From Clostridiales bacterium PH28_bin88 (lineage in GTDB: Bacteria; Bacillota; PH28-bin88), in NCBI GenBank assembly GCA_000987045.1, contig LAKY01000013.1:1-64000 (forward strand): 64,000 nt of DNA, in the 5' to 3' direction. Below the pieces are notes generated by a model. It saw only the letters and a list, made by a program, of their open reading frames with translations, had not been told where the DNA came from and did no database searches. Position numbers and translations under genes: made by a program. Positions within the stretch are counted from its first letter, which is position 1. Each line of letters begins with the position of its first letter. Below, one piece after another: positions 44,529 through 53,923 of the stretch.

Positions 44529-45539
44529 TTGTTGCTGGTAGAAGTTACTCGCGGCCCACTGGTGGAAAGCCGCCATTACGGCCATGTGGCGGTTGTAGAT
44601 GGCAGAGGTGATATCAAGTACTCAGCAGGGGATCCCCACTACTTTACCTATATGCGTTCATCTGCCAAACCGTTGCAGGTAATCCCGGTAATCGAAAGCG
44701 GCGCTGCCAGGCATTTTGGCTTTTCCAAGAAACAACTGGCAGTGATGACCGGATCCCATGCCGGAGAAGATATTCATACAACGGCGGTAGAGAGTATCCT
44801 CCAGGATATTGGTCTTAGACCAGAACATCTGATGTGCGGAACCCAGTGGCCCTTCCACCGCCCCACCACCGAGCGTCTACGGCGGGAAGGTCTGGAGCCG
44901 GGATTACTCCACAACAACTGTTCGGGCAAACACAGTGCAATGCTTGCTCTCGCAGTCTTTCATGGTTATTCGATTGAAAATTACCTTTCCCCGGATCACC
45001 CCGTTCAAACAGCGATGTTCAACGCTGTGAGCGAGATGTGTGGCATCAGTCCAAAAGAGGTAGTGTTGGGTATCGATGGGTGCGGCGTTCCTGTTTTCGG
45101 CATGCCGCTGTCGGCCATGGCCACAGGGTTTGCCCGCCTGGCATCACCACCTGATCAGCTTCCACCGCTTCGTGCTGAAGCGTGCAGGGCCGTCACTGGA
45201 GCGATGCTGGCATTTCCCGAAATGGTCAGCGGGAGTAAGCGCCTGGATACCGAACTGATGCTCCGTACCAGCGGTAAGGTAGTCGCCAAGATTGGCGCTG
45301 AAGCCGTACACTGCTGCGGAATTCCTGAGTTGGGGCTGGGTTTGGCCATCAAGATAGAGGATGGCGGTGAACGTGCCATTGCTCCCACTGTCATAGAGGT
45401 ACTCAAGCAAATCGGCATATTAGCGGGCGAGCAATTGCAGGCTTTACGCAAGTTCCATCATCCGGAAGTTGTGAATCGACGTGGTGAGGTAGTAGGCACC
45501 ATCCGCCCCGCCTTTAAATTGCGAAGTGGTAAAGTTTAG
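44529..45539 (+). CDS. Asparaginase II-family (Rhizobium-type) L-asparaginase
   Basis: About 336 residues. The protein begins LLVEVTRGPLVESRHYGHVAVVDGRG and carries the family motifs MRSSAKPLQVIPVIESG, TGSHAGEDIHTTAVESIL and LLHNNCSGKHSAMLA (conserved Ser-x-Lys). It deaminates asparagine to aspartate and is unrelated in sequence to the E. coli enzymes. Start TTG at 44529 is favoured because AAAGGAG lies 9 bp upstream; the TTG at 44520 directly abuts that site. Confidence 0.85.
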   Translation: MLLVEVTRGPLVESRHYGHVAVVDGRGDIKYSAGDPHYFTYMRSSAKPLQVIPVIESGAARHFGFSKKQLAVMTGSHAGEDIHTTAVESILQDIGLRPEHLMCGTQWPFHRPTTERLRREGLEPGLLHNNCSGKHSAMLALAVFHGYSIENYLSPDHPVQTAMFNAVSEMCGISPKEVVLGIDGCGVPVFGMPLSAMATGFARLASPPDQLPPLRAEACRAVTGAMLAFPEMVSGSKRLDTELMLRTSGKVVAKIGAEAVHCCGIPELGLGLAIKIEDGGERAIAPTVIEVLKQIGILAGEQLQALRKFHHPEVVNRRGEVVGTIRPAFKLRSGKV

Positions 45540-45560
45540 TTTGCCGAAGAACTGACAATG

Positions 45561-45600
45561 GAGAAGCGACTTCCGGCGGTAGCTGCGGAGTCGCTTTCTC
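45561..45600. terminator. Bidirectional hairpin terminator between convergent genes
   Basis: GAGAAGCGACTTCCG (45561-45575) pairs with CGGAGTCGCTTTCTC (45586-45600), with one mismatch near the base and one at TT/AG. It lies between the asparaginase stop and the end of the leftward TIM-barrel gene, so it can serve both. Confidence 0.65.
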
Positions 45601-45603
45601 TTA

Positions 45604-46455
45604 TTAGTTACCTTTAACTACCTGCCAGTAATCCTGATAAAGAATGGCGTCTTCTGTCTGACGGTCAAAGGATTCGCAAATGACAGTTGGTTCCATCCCC
45701 AGGTCTACCATGACCCTGGCTAATTGCCGAAAATCGGGGCCATACCCTTCATCCATCAGAGTACGGTGACGTTTTTCACCGCCGGCGGTAAATTCGATGG
45801 GGCTAAAGTGGATGTGTAAAGACTTAAGGGTTTCTTCACCCAGGCGACAAGCCACTTCTTTCAGGATTGCCCTAAAAGCCGTCTGGTCGTTTAACACCCC
45901 TCCGCTGACAGCGAAAAGGTGTGCAAAGTCGATACATGGGACCACTCTTGGGCTTAAAGAGCACAATTCCAGCACCTCTTCCAGGGATCCGAGTTGGTTC
46001 CGTTTACCCATGGTTTCAGGAGCAAGCCGGGCACCCTCCAACCCCATCCCCACTGACAGCTCTAATACTTCTGCCAAAGCTTCCTTCGCTCTCGTCAAGG
46101 CTTCCCGTCTATTGCCGGTACCGCTACCGGGATGAAAGACCACAGTACTGGCCCCCATCCACATAGCGGCTTCCAGTGATTTCAAGAGATGCCTCCGCGT
46201 ACTGGTGATAATCTGGGGGTCGGTCGATGCAAGGTTAATATAAAAAGGGGCGTGGATACTAAGAGCTATGTCGTATTTCCTGGCCTCTTGCCCCAATATC
46301 CTGGCTTGTGCCTCCGAAATCCGTACCCCGCGGCTACACTGGTACTCATAAGCGCTAAGCTCAAGGCCTTTAAGCCAGCCAGGGACCTGGGTGGACGATT
46401 TGCGCCCGTTTTGGTAAAATGAGGGCGAGTTTCCTGCAGGCCCGAAACGGGCCAT
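45604..46455 (-). CDS. TIM-barrel protein, AP endonuclease family 2 / endonuclease IV-like
   Basis: Protein of 283 residues with xylose-isomerase-like barrel motifs: SIHAPFYINLAS, VVFHPGSGTGNRREAL, LAPETMGKRNQLGSLEEVLEL, VPCIDFAHLFA and LHIHFSPIEF. The His, Glu and Asp ligands of the trinuclear zinc site of endonuclease IV (H, H, E, D, H, E) are largely identifiable. It is shorter and more divergent than Nfo, so apurinic-site repair is possible but not certain. Confidence 0.75.
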   Translation of the reverse strand: MARFGPAGNSPSFYQNGRKSSTQVPGWLKGLELSAYEYQCSRGVRISEAQARILGQEARKYDIALSIHAPFYINLASTDPQIITSTRRHLLKSLEAAMWMGASTVVFHPGSGTGNRREALTRAKEALAEVLELSVGMGLEGARLAPETMGKRNQLGSLEEVLELCSLSPRVVPCIDFAHLFAVSGGVLNDQTAFRAILKEVACRLGEETLKSLHIHFSPIEFTAGGEKRHRTLMDEGYGPDFRQLARVMVDLGMEPTVICESFDRQTEDAILYQDYWQVVKGN

Positions 46456-46531
46456 GCCTTTCGACCCCCTTTCCCTAACGTATCATATTTCCACGCCTTT
46501 GCGAGGCGTGGCGAACGTTCTATTTATTTTA

Positions 46532-48826
46532 TTACCCGCACTTACTGAAGCCACAGTTGCAGGTAAGGCATCCTTCGGAGAACTGCAGAGGAGACTTACA
46601 CTCAGGGCACAGCCCTCTCTTTAGAAGTTCAACTTCGGACAGTTCTTGGGGCGTTGATGAGGAGCAACCGGCACAAGTAGCCCCCATCTCCTTCAAGGTA
46701 TCCTCCAGCATCTGGAGAACTTCCTTCTTGTTCTGGTATTGTTGGGATTGCAGCTCTTGTTCCAGCACCCTACCAATGATATCAGGGCACGACTTTCCCA
46801 CAATACTTTTGTCGGTAGCCTTCCGCCTGATAAAACTGGGACAACTGACCGAGGTCAATTGGTCGATAATCGCTTCAGGAGCGATATTTGCACGGAGGGC
46901 CAGGGATATCAACCGGCTTACGCCTTCGGTAAACCCGCTGCAACCGCCCGAAGAACCTGTAGTGATAAAGGTTTCGATCAGGCCTTCCTGGTCTGAATTA
47001 ACGGTAATATACATTTTACCGCAACCGGTTTTCACCTGTTCCGTTACGCCCAGGGTCCGCTTGGGCCGGGGACGTGGATGCGTTTTTTCCCTGGAATCAA
47101 CGTGTGTTTGTTCTGAAGCTTGGTCGGTTTTTCTTCCGGTGACCAGTACCTCCTGTTCCCGGCTGCCGGAGCGATAAACGGTTACTCCTTTGCAACCCAG
47201 TCGGTGGGCTAAAAGATAAACTTCCTCCACATCCTCCTTGGTGGCTGAGGCAGGAAAGTTAACCGTTTTGGATACCGCGTTATCACAATGCTCCTGGAAG
47301 GCAGCCTGCATCCTGATATGCCAGATCGGGGCAATCTCGAGGGCAGTAACAAAGACGCGGCGGATGTTTTCCGGCAGGGACTTGATGTGCTGGACGCTCC
47401 CGGTGTTTGCAACTTCCTGAATAATCCGGTTACCCTCCTCGGTGGGAAAGTTTTCATTAATGTACTCACGGAAAACAGGGTTTACCTCCACCAAGGCAGC
47501 GCCGTCCAGGACGTTTTTAGTAAAGGCAATGGAAAATGCGGGCTCAATGCCCGAAGATGCGCCGGCGATCATGCTGATAGTACCAGTGGGAGCAATAGTG
47601 GTACAAGTCGCATTACGCATGGTGTCCCCGCGGTAAATACTCCTGTCGATGTTAGGGAAGGGTCCTCTAGTCCGCCCCAATTCTTCGGAAGTTTGATGGG
47701 CCACCTCCTGGATACGGCCCATTACCTTCCTGGCCAATTCCACTGCCGAGTCCGAATTGTAGGGAATGCCCAGCTTAAACAGCATATCCGCCCAACCCAT
47801 CACGCCCAGGCCAACCTTCCGGTTACCACGCACCATCTCGGCGATTTCCGGCAAAGGAAAATTATTTACCTCAACCACATCATCCAGGAAACGAATACTC
47901 CACTTGACTGTATCCTCAAGTTTTTCCCAAAGAATCTGTTTGTTTTCAACCATGTTGACCAAGTTGATCGAACCAAGATTACAGGCTTCGTACCCAAGTA
48001 GAGGCTGTTCGCCGCAAGGGTTGGTCGCTTCGATTTCTCCCAATTCGGGGGTGGGGTTACCATCGTTAAGGCGGTCCAAGAAGATTACTCCCGGTTCACC
48101 GTTGGCCCAAGCCCGTTCGACGATCCGGTTGAATACATCCCTGGCGCGCAATCGCTCGTAAACAACCCCGGCAAACTTGAGATCGTAATCGTCATCATGC
48201 TCCAGAGCATTCAAAAAGTCACTGGTAAGTCCAACGGAAATATTGAAGTTGGTAATATCGTCATTTTTTTGCTTGCAAGTGATAAATTCCAATATATCAG
48301 GGTGGTCAACCCGCAGGATGCCCATGTTGGCCCCCCGTCTTGTACCCCCTTGTTTAATAGCCTCAGTAGCCGCGTTAAACACCTTCATAAAGGAAACCGG
48401 GCCGGACGCAACCCCGCCGGTAGTTTTTACCGGGCTGTTCTTCGGGCGGAGACGGGAAAAGGAAAAACCGGTCCCGCCCCCGCTTTTATGAATGAGCGCG
48501 GCATGTTTAACTGCTGTAAAGATCTCTTCCATACTGTCCTCTACCGGTAACACAAAGCACGCCGAAAGTTGTCCCAAATCCCGGCCAGCATTCATTAGTG
48601 TCGGACTATTAGGCAAAAAATCCCAGTCAGTCATCATTTGATAAAACCTGTCGGAAATGGCTTGTAATTTCGTGGTAGAGACTTTCGGCTGGAATAGCTT
48701 TTCGGCCTCGGCTACCGCCCGCGCAACTCTCCGAAACATGTCCTCGGGCTTCTCCACAGGAACGCCATTTTCTTTTTGCAAGTATCGCTTCTCCAAGATA
48801 ATCCGAGCGTTTTCACTTAAATTCAA
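46532..48826 (-). CDS. nrdJ: Adenosylcobalamin-dependent (class II) ribonucleoside-diphosphate reductase
   Basis: Protein of 764 residues. Substrate-site elements LPNSPTLMNAGRDLGQLSACFVLP, KSGGGTGFSFSRLRP and NPCGEQPLLGYEACNLGSINL (with the thiyl-radical cysteine) are followed by APTGTISMIAGASSGIEPAFS. The C-terminal TSCSVTCGCP-like redox region is replaced by a zinc-ribbon-like CAGCSS with CPECKSPLQFSEGCLTCNCGFSKCG. It makes deoxynucleotides without oxygen. Start TTG at 48826 has AGGGGG about 10 bp upstream. No nrdR gene is adjacent. Confidence 0.92.
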   Translation of the reverse strand: MNLSENARIILEKRYLQKENGVPVEKPEDMFRRVARAVAEAEKLFQPKVSTTKLQAISDRFYQMMTDWDFLPNSPTLMNAGRDLGQLSACFVLPVEDSMEEIFTAVKHAALIHKSGGGTGFSFSRLRPKNSPVKTTGGVASGPVSFMKVFNAATEAIKQGGTRRGANMGILRVDHPDILEFITCKQKNDDITNFNISVGLTSDFLNALEHDDDYDLKFAGVVYERLRARDVFNRIVERAWANGEPGVIFLDRLNDGNPTPELGEIEATNPCGEQPLLGYEACNLGSINLVNMVENKQILWEKLEDTVKWSIRFLDDVVEVNNFPLPEIAEMVRGNRKVGLGVMGWADMLFKLGIPYNSDSAVELARKVMGRIQEVAHQTSEELGRTRGPFPNIDRSIYRGDTMRNATCTTIAPTGTISMIAGASSGIEPAFSIAFTKNVLDGAALVEVNPVFREYINENFPTEEGNRIIQEVANTGSVQHIKSLPENIRRVFVTALEIAPIWHIRMQAAFQEHCDNAVSKTVNFPASATKEDVEEVYLLAHRLGCKGVTVYRSGSREQEVLVTGRKTDQASEQTHVDSREKTHPRPRPKRTLGVTEQVKTGCGKMYITVNSDQEGLIETFITTGSSGGCSGFTEGVSRLISLALRANIAPEAIIDQLTSVSCPSFIRRKATDKSIVGKSCPDIIGRVLEQELQSQQYQNKKEVLQMLEDTLKEMGATCAGCSSSTPQELSEVELLKRGLCPECKSPLQFSEGCLTCNCGFSKCG

Positions 48827-49299
48827 AGACTGGTTCCCCCTTCCAATAATCTACACCTCCCTCGAAAATTCTCCGGGGAGTAAAATTTCCTTAGCTTGCC
48901 ATAGTATTCGCTTTTTAAAGCCGGATCTCCTCTCCCATTAATTTCCTTGCTAAAGTTTATCTTATCTTGTAAAAGAGAACTTTACTCCCCTTAGGTTGAT
49001 CAGTCAGCAGTCGCTTCTTTTTCGTAATGGACAACTGCCCCAATATCCGATTGGGTTCTTAGCCGTCCACGGGACATTAGTTAAAAATTTCTCTCCCTAA
49101 AAAATCGACACTTGTTAGTGCTGATGACCACATGTGTCGTATTCTGTCTAATAACCATAACCATTCTTAATATCCACAAGTTTTTCCACATTTCCACAGG
49201 GATGTTATATTTCCACTTGTTAGTCGGAAAAATTGCCGGAAAGAGAGGTAAAAGCCCGCATGGTAGCGGGCGGTTAGCGAGCCAAGGCACTTATTGCTG
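48827..49299. other. Intergenic region upstream of nrdJ with DnaA-box-like 9-mers
   Basis: 473 bp with no supported gene. Three near-matches to the DnaA box TTATNCACA lie in tandem: ATATCCACA (49170-49178), TTTTCCACA (49182-49190) and ATTTCCACA (49190-49198). They may be DnaA sites regulating nrdJ; each has one mismatch. I saw no clear cobalamin riboswitch. Confidence 0.45.
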
Positions 49300-49680
49300 C
49301 TAGTAGTTGCGGTAAACAGTATCCGGTGGGAAAGACCGGATAGCCCGTACCAAGTATCCATCCAGTTCGGGTCGCGTGATGCGCAATCTTTTGGCGGCCT
49401 CCTCGCGTACCCAGTAGATGTCATCTCGGGTAGCAGCTATGCTAAGATGCAAATCAACTACTGCCTGGTTGGCACCAACTGTCACTCTAGCTGTGTTTAC
49501 ACCCGGGATAGCTCGGAGGGTTCTCTCCATTTGTTCCTCTAATGATGGGATTGCCCGGGAACCCTCAAACCCTTGGAAAGTGGCATTAAAATGTTTTTCT
49601 CCCATCCCCACCAAGGCGAAAAAAAGCACGGTAACAATTAATGCCTCCATCCACTGGCGGAAAGACACAAATCGTTTCAC
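49300..49680 (-). CDS. Hypothetical membrane-anchored protein
   Basis: Protein of 126 residues with one N-terminal membrane helix (MEALIVTVLFFALVGMG, residues 11-27) and an outside domain. The part IPSLEEQMERTLRAIPGVNTARVTVGANQAVVDLHL resembles the fold of YhcN/YlaJ-type sporulation proteins and secretin-like small alpha-beta domains, but I cannot assign it. It starts ATG at 49680 with a GGAGG-type site. The 225 bp between it and the flavoprotein to its right hold nothing recognisable. Confidence 0.6.
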   Translation of the reverse strand: MKRFVSFRQWMEALIVTVLFFALVGMGEKHFNATFQGFEGSRAIPSLEEQMERTLRAIPGVNTARVTVGANQAVVDLHLSIAATRDDIYWVREEAAKRLRITRPELDGYLVRAIRSFPPDTVYRNY

Positions 49681-49905
49681 CTCTACTCCTCCTACCTGAT
49701 ATCTGCAAGAATATTCTTTGTCTTAGCAGAGGAGGTTATACAGGTGAAATGACATGATGTAGGCAGGAAGGTTTAAAAGAAAAAGGTGCCTGTGCTACTA
49801 GCGCCAGACAGGAACTGAGTATAAACTTCATCTACATTGTATGCCTGATTCGGTCTTACCGTGTCCCAGAACCACCACTACCATACTAAGATAAATCCAT
49901 TGCTC

Positions 49906-51375
49906 CTAGTCGGTATCATGTTGATGTTCCCTGGCTTCCGGGGTTGTTCGAACAGGCCTTAATGCACGAAGAGCTTTGAGAGGATGTAGTAAAAAGAAAC
50001 CCCAACAACCTGTAATGAACAGCAACAGGATCAGCCGGTAAGTCAATTCTCCCGATGCCAGGGCCCGGATAGCTCCATGAAGCCAACCGCCATACCGGTG
50101 GCGGATCTTTTCATTTCGGGCAGCCTGGATTAACAGGTTGGCAAACCACAAGCGGCGCTGTAGGTATGAATTAGCCGTGAAAAGGCCCATGCCAAAACGG
50201 TTGTCAAGTTCGAAACTTTTCAGCGGGTGATGGTAGTAACGAGCAAAAGCCTCGCGCGTGGCGCCACGGTACACGATGGTGTTAGCCGCCAGGTAAGCCC
50301 CTAAAAAAGCAGCAAAATACCCGTCCTTCAGCACCCGGCCGTATCCGGTAAGATCCCCGATTACCAACCACCCGTCACCGTAAAAGTTACGGGCTGGTCC
50401 GGTGAAAATGCTGGCCCCACAGATGGTATGGCACCGGGGTGTCTCCGATGCCCGCGGAAGGTCGATAAACCTTTTGACTGCGGGATGTCCGAAAACTATA
50501 TCCAGTTCTTCTTTTTTCAACCTCTTCCCCAGGCAAGTCATGGTCAACCAGTCCTCGCCCTTGGGGATAAAGGCGATCACCGCTCCGGGTATAATGTTAT
50601 CTACGATAACCATGCGATTAAGAATTCCGTTATAAACGGCTTTACTGGTATCTATCTCGGTAACGGATGCAGGGATTGTTGGCGGCGGGATAAAACCGGT
50701 TTTTTGCTGGAATTCCTGCATCATCGGCCTGTTTAGCGCTCTAAGTCCTCCAGCCACCACCAGCATATCTCCTTCCAGCTCGATAGGGGTATGATCAGGG
50801 TTGCGTTTGCTCAAAACGACCCGCCACCTCTTTGCTGCACCTGTTAACGGTTCTATTCTGGTAACAATAGTCGGTTCAATATCCACCAAACTGTTAAGCC
50901 ATGGTTCCTCCAAGCCCTCAAGGATTCTATCTTTAATGCTATCGTCGAATCCCTCGATGCCAAACCTGCTGGTACGCAACAGCGCAGTCATGGGGGAGTG
51001 TAAATCCACCACCGCACTGCCCGCGCCGTTGATGTAAACGCACTGGTCAATTCTTTTTAAGATGAGATTCGACGGAATGTCCAGTTGATAGAGGCTCTCC
51101 AGTGTTTCTGCGGCTAGGTTTGTAACCAGGCCGCCACAGTAGTTGCAGTTGGTGCTGTTGATCATCACCACCTTCACCTTCTTACCGGCCTGTTGAGACT
51201 GCCACAACAGTTGCCGGGTAAAAGCGCTGCCGGCGATGCCACCCCCCACCACAATTACCGTGCTGTCATCAGGTAATGACGATGTTCCGGGCACCGTCAC
51301 CACGCCGTGGATCCGCTGGGGCACCTTTGGGGAGTAATTGCGTTCCAGATACCGAACAATTTGAGGTACTTTCAC
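49906..51375 (-). CDS. FAD-dependent oxidoreductase (geranylgeranyl reductase-like)
   Basis: Protein of 489 residues. After a 35-residue leader the FAD fold starts VIVVGGGIAGSAFTRQLL near residue 43. Later features are GDMLVVAGGLRALNRPM, GDGWLVIGDLTGYGRVLKDGYFAAFLGAYLA (the second FAD contact, GD motif) and a C-terminal hydrophobic helix (LILLLFITGCWGFFLLHPL) that could tether it to the membrane. A cysteine pair NCNYCGG follows the first FAD strand. It lies 240 bp downstream of the cytochrome b gene, past a terminator. A quinone- or isoprenoid-related reaction is plausible. Confidence 0.75.
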   Translation of the reverse strand: MKVPQIVRYLERNYSPKVPQRIHGVVTVPGTSSLPDDSTVIVVGGGIAGSAFTRQLLWQSQQAGKKVKVVMINSTNCNYCGGLVTNLAAETLESLYQLDIPSNLILKRIDQCVYINGAGSAVVDLHSPMTALLRTSRFGIEGFDDSIKDRILEGLEEPWLNSLVDIEPTIVTRIEPLTGAAKRWRVVLSKRNPDHTPIELEGDMLVVAGGLRALNRPMMQEFQQKTGFIPPPTIPASVTEIDTSKAVYNGILNRMVIVDNIIPGAVIAFIPKGEDWLTMTCLGKRLKKEELDIVFGHPAVKRFIDLPRASETPRCHTICGASIFTGPARNFYGDGWLVIGDLTGYGRVLKDGYFAAFLGAYLAANTIVYRGATREAFARYYHHPLKSFELDNRFGMGLFTANSYLQRRLWFANLLIQAARNEKIRHRYGGWLHGAIRALASGELTYRLILLLFITGCWGFFLLHPLKALRALRPVRTTPEAREHQHDTD

Positions 51376-51556
51376 CGGTCAGTCTCCTTTCTTCGGCCTA
51401 ACAAGATAATTCGCCTCGTTTAAATTAAGTCCTCCCGGATTCCAAAGGAAACGAGGTAAATACGACCGTGTTCGCGGTGCAAAGCCAAAACTATTCATTT
51501 CTCTCCTGGGGGTAAGGGAAATCACCGGGAATGGCCGTGAAAACTGTATGGGTAAC

Positions 51557-51581
51557 AAAAAGAAAACCGGCCGAAGCCGGT
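51557..51581 (-). terminator. Terminator after cytochrome module 1
   Basis: Read leftward, ACCGGC-TTCG-GCCGGT forms a stable tetraloop hairpin followed by TTTTCTTTTTG, a textbook rho-independent terminator 35 bp after the cytochrome b stop. Confidence 0.8.
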
Positions 51582-51615
51582 GGGAAAGCAGGTTCCACGA
51601 ACCGTAGTCTTTTCA

Positions 51616-52452
51616 TTACTTAAACAACAGTTTAAGAAAAGTTACCAGGACAGCTACAACAATTGTACCGTAAACCAGGATTTCCACCACGATCAACGCC
51701 ATGGACTTACCAAATCCACTCGCGTGAAGTTCATGGGCTGCTGCCGCTTCCGGAAGGCCCCGTTCCTGGAGCAGCTTCCGGTATTCCAGGGGATGTTCCT
51801 CGGCCAAGTGTTCAACAGAAATCTTACCGTTAAGCCATACTCTACTTGTTGGGAAGACTTTGGGATTAAAGTGTACCGCGAAAAAGTGACCCATAAACAA
51901 TGCCAGCATGGCCACGAATGCTTCGTTGGTATGCACTACCCTGGCTACATCCATCATCCACCGTGGTAACCAGGTAAACATCCGTGGGTACCACAAGATG
52001 AAACCGGAGAAACCCATGACGAAAATCCCCCATACTACCGCAAAGTATTCGAACTTTTCCAGGTAAGTGTACCTGTCGAACTGCGGTGGCGTCCTGGTTA
52101 ACCCCAGCATGTATTTATAGTGGTGGATGGCGTCGGTGACATCTTTCCACCGGGGCATCATTGTTAGTACCGGTCCCTGCTTGGCGAACAGCCCGATCAA
52201 CCATATTAAGTGGTATGCACCCGAAATGATCATGACCACCGCAAAAAACAGGTGCACATTAAACATTTTTTCAAAGCTGCCAAAAATACCGATTACAGTT
52301 GCAGCCCATCCTGTATGACCGTATTTAATCGGGAAACCAGTAACGATCAGCATCAGCACGCTTACCGCCAGCAGGAGGTGTTGCAAGCGCTGGTGGATGT
52401 TAAAGCGCTGCACGTGGGCAGGCAATTTGTTGTTGTTTAGCTCAGCCATCAT
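51616..52452 (-). CDS. Membrane cytochrome b (formate dehydrogenase gamma/thiosulfate reductase type), module 1
   Basis: Protein of 278 residues with four main membrane helices and haem-ligand histidines in NIHQRLQHLLLAVSVLM, NVHLFFAVVMIISGAYHLIW and the late AMLALFMGHFFAVHF. An additional C-terminal helix follows a cytoplasmic linker (ALIVVEILVYGTIVVAVLVTFL). It probably exchanges electrons between menaquinol and the heptahaem cytochrome encoded 15 bp upstream. The paralogue at 55693-56448 lacks the C-terminal helix, which exists there as a separate 37-residue gene. Confidence 0.85.
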   Translation of the reverse strand: MMAELNNNKLPAHVQRFNIHQRLQHLLLAVSVLMLIVTGFPIKYGHTGWAATVIGIFGSFEKMFNVHLFFAVVMIISGAYHLIWLIGLFAKQGPVLTMMPRWKDVTDAIHHYKYMLGLTRTPPQFDRYTYLEKFEYFAVVWGIFVMGFSGFILWYPRMFTWLPRWMMDVARVVHTNEAFVAMLALFMGHFFAVHFNPKVFPTSRVWLNGKISVEHLAEEHPLEYRKLLQERGLPEAAAAHELHASGFGKSMALIVVEILVYGTIVVAVLVTFLKLLFK

Positions 52453-52467
52453 TATAGCCTCCTTACC

Positions 52468-53409
52468 CTACATCTTGGCATCCTGACGAGCAGGAGCGTG
52501 GTGCTTGGCCTTAAGCCGGTGACGCAACTGGTGGAACAATTCTAACAAAATTACGCTGCCACCCTGGAGGGCGTCAAACAGGATTAGTACCAGGAAGACT
52601 TTCCACACGATCCAGAGGGGAAAAGCATTTTCCTTGTCTTCCGGCGTGACATGTTCCTTGCCGTCAGCCCAATTTGCCACCGGCTTTCCACCATGACAAC
52701 TCACACAGGTGTTTGGCAGGTTTTGTTTCGAAACTTTTGACTGCGGGTCTTGCGCACTAAAGATGCCGTGAGAACCATGGCAGTCCACACAACTTGCGGC
52801 TTTGGTATACCCATGATTGAGCGCAGTTCCATGGAAACTTCTCCCATAGCTCTCCGCCACCTTGCCATCATGACAACCTGTGCAGGTAGCCTCTAAATTC
52901 AGTTTGGCGACAGGTGACGCCAAGTCCTTCACGGGGTTTATGCGGTGGGTATCACCATGACAACTGCTACAGGTAACACCCTCATCAATGGCTGAAGGCT
53001 GACCATGAACACTGGTGCTGTATTGTTGCACCGCAGGAGTGTGACACCTGTTGCACCACTCACCGGTTTGCTTGATTAGCTCTTTGCCGTAGACCGGGTT
53101 TTGGTGAGGAATGGTTTCCACACCCTGGTGGCACGTCGTACAGGCGTTCTGGCCGTGAACTGAAGATTGATAAGCCTTACCGTCTACGAAAAGGGATATT
53201 TCCTTACCCTGGAACTTGGTTTTTAAATCTTCATTTCCGTGGCAGGTTAGACACTTTTGATTCTCCGCTGAAACAACTGAGGCAAACGCTACTTTGTCAA
53301 ACAGGAAGAAGCCTAAAAACAAACCCGAGAATACAATGGCGGCAAAAGTCGCCACAAAAAGGGTTGTCATAATATATGCGGCCGCCCGGGCCAGTTTCTG
53401 TTTCAACAT
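52468..53409 (-). CDS. Heptahaem c-type cytochrome, membrane-anchored, module 1
   Basis: Protein of 313 residues with seven CxxCH haem-binding motifs at about residues 53, 90, 119, 147, 176, 207 and 235. An N-terminal membrane segment (residues 10-38) and a C-terminal one (WIVWKVFLVLILFDALQGG, 267-285) would hold it on the outer face of the membrane. The spacing is of the cytochrome c3/NapC-related kind but no catalytic reductase feature is visible. It has an AAAGGAG site and its own leader element (53484-53517). It likely forms a quinol-linked electron conduit with the cytochrome b. Confidence 0.88.
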   Translation of the reverse strand: MLKQKLARAAAYIMTTLFVATFAAIVFSGLFLGFFLFDKVAFASVVSAENQKCLTCHGNEDLKTKFQGKEISLFVDGKAYQSSVHGQNACTTCHQGVETIPHQNPVYGKELIKQTGEWCNRCHTPAVQQYSTSVHGQPSAIDEGVTCSSCHGDTHRINPVKDLASPVAKLNLEATCTGCHDGKVAESYGRSFHGTALNHGYTKAASCVDCHGSHGIFSAQDPQSKVSKQNLPNTCVSCHGGKPVANWADGKEHVTPEDKENAFPLWIVWKVFLVLILFDALQGGSVILLELFHQLRHRLKAKHHAPARQDAKM

Positions 53410-53483
53410 TGGTTGCTCACTCCTTTCGGGGTCTCACCCTCGGCCATAAAGAGGGAAGTGTGCCTCTCGACTCGGCCACTCTA

Positions 53484-53517
53484 GGCTTTTAGCCTGTAGG
53501 AGTGAGTCTTTTGGGCT
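53484..53517 (-). promoter_or_regulatory. Leader element copy 7 (divergent), before the cytochrome c of module 1
   Basis: Read leftward, AGCC and GGCT are separated by a longer loop, then AAA and AGCC follow; a weaker hairpin (AGAGG with CCTCT) occurs downstream. It keeps the order seen in the other six copies but with a changed first loop. It lies about 75 bp before the cytochrome start. Confidence 0.45.
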
Positions 53518-53537
53518 GAGGACGATATAATACGGGG

Positions 53538-53666
53538 TTAGAACAACAGATGGTATGCCATGGTACCAACGAAACCAACTCCGGCGGCGGTAATTAGTAC
53601 GAAAACGGTAATGAACCATGCGGTCAGTAGATAAGAGACGAGACGACCAGCGGTCATACGCAGCAT
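53538..53666 (-). CDS. Small single-pass membrane protein (42 residues)
   Basis: An ATG at 53666 preceded by AGAGGTGAG opens a 42-residue frame: MLRMTAGRLVSYLLTAWFI, then TVFVLITAAGVGFVGTMAYHLLF. It consists essentially of one long or two short hydrophobic helices. It lies between a Com-like gene and the heptahaem cytochrome on the same strand. By position it is likely a subunit or assembly factor of the cytochrome complex. It is not homologous to the 66-residue membrane proteins of module 2. Confidence 0.6.
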   Translation of the reverse strand: MLRMTAGRLVSYLLTAWFITVFVLITAAGVGFVGTMAYHLLF

Positions 53667-53734
53667 CAGGGCTCACCTCTTTTCTCTCGGAATTTTGTGG
53701 CCTACCGTCTTTTTTCACGGTACTCCGCTCGAGG

Positions 53735-53923
53735 TTACTTGTTGTCAATCTGTACGATGTTCGTTGAGACATTGCCGCCTTCGGGACCCAACTTGTACTC
53801 GATGTTAACGATACCTTTCGTGTTGATGTAGATGTACCGTTTGCAGTGCCTACACTTGATGACAATCGTGTCCCCTTCAATTTGGCATACGATCTTCTTG
53901 CACTGGCACCTGAAGTTTTCCAT
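53735..53923 (-). CDS. Com-like zinc-ribbon protein (paralogue 1)
   Basis: Protein of 62 residues: RCQCKKIVCQ, then VIKCRHCKRYIYI. Cysteines C6, C8, C24 and C27 can bind one zinc. Overall length and the CxxCKR-hydrophobic end match phage Mu Com, the zinc-finger protein that binds the mom mRNA and activates its translation, although here the first pair is CxC instead of CxxC. An AAAGGAGG site lies before the ATG. It is one of four paralogues in this region and is preceded by leader element copy 6. An RNA-binding role is inferred from Com. Confidence 0.7.
   Translation of the reverse strand: MENFRCQCKKIVCQIEGDTIVIKCRHCKRYIYINTKGIVNIEYKLGPEGGNVSTNIVQIDNK

Noticed and set aside
49081-49290. Short minus-strand frame upstream of nrdJ
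   Set aside because: No binding site, no plausible domain, and it overlaps the DnaA-box-like cluster; treated as non-coding.
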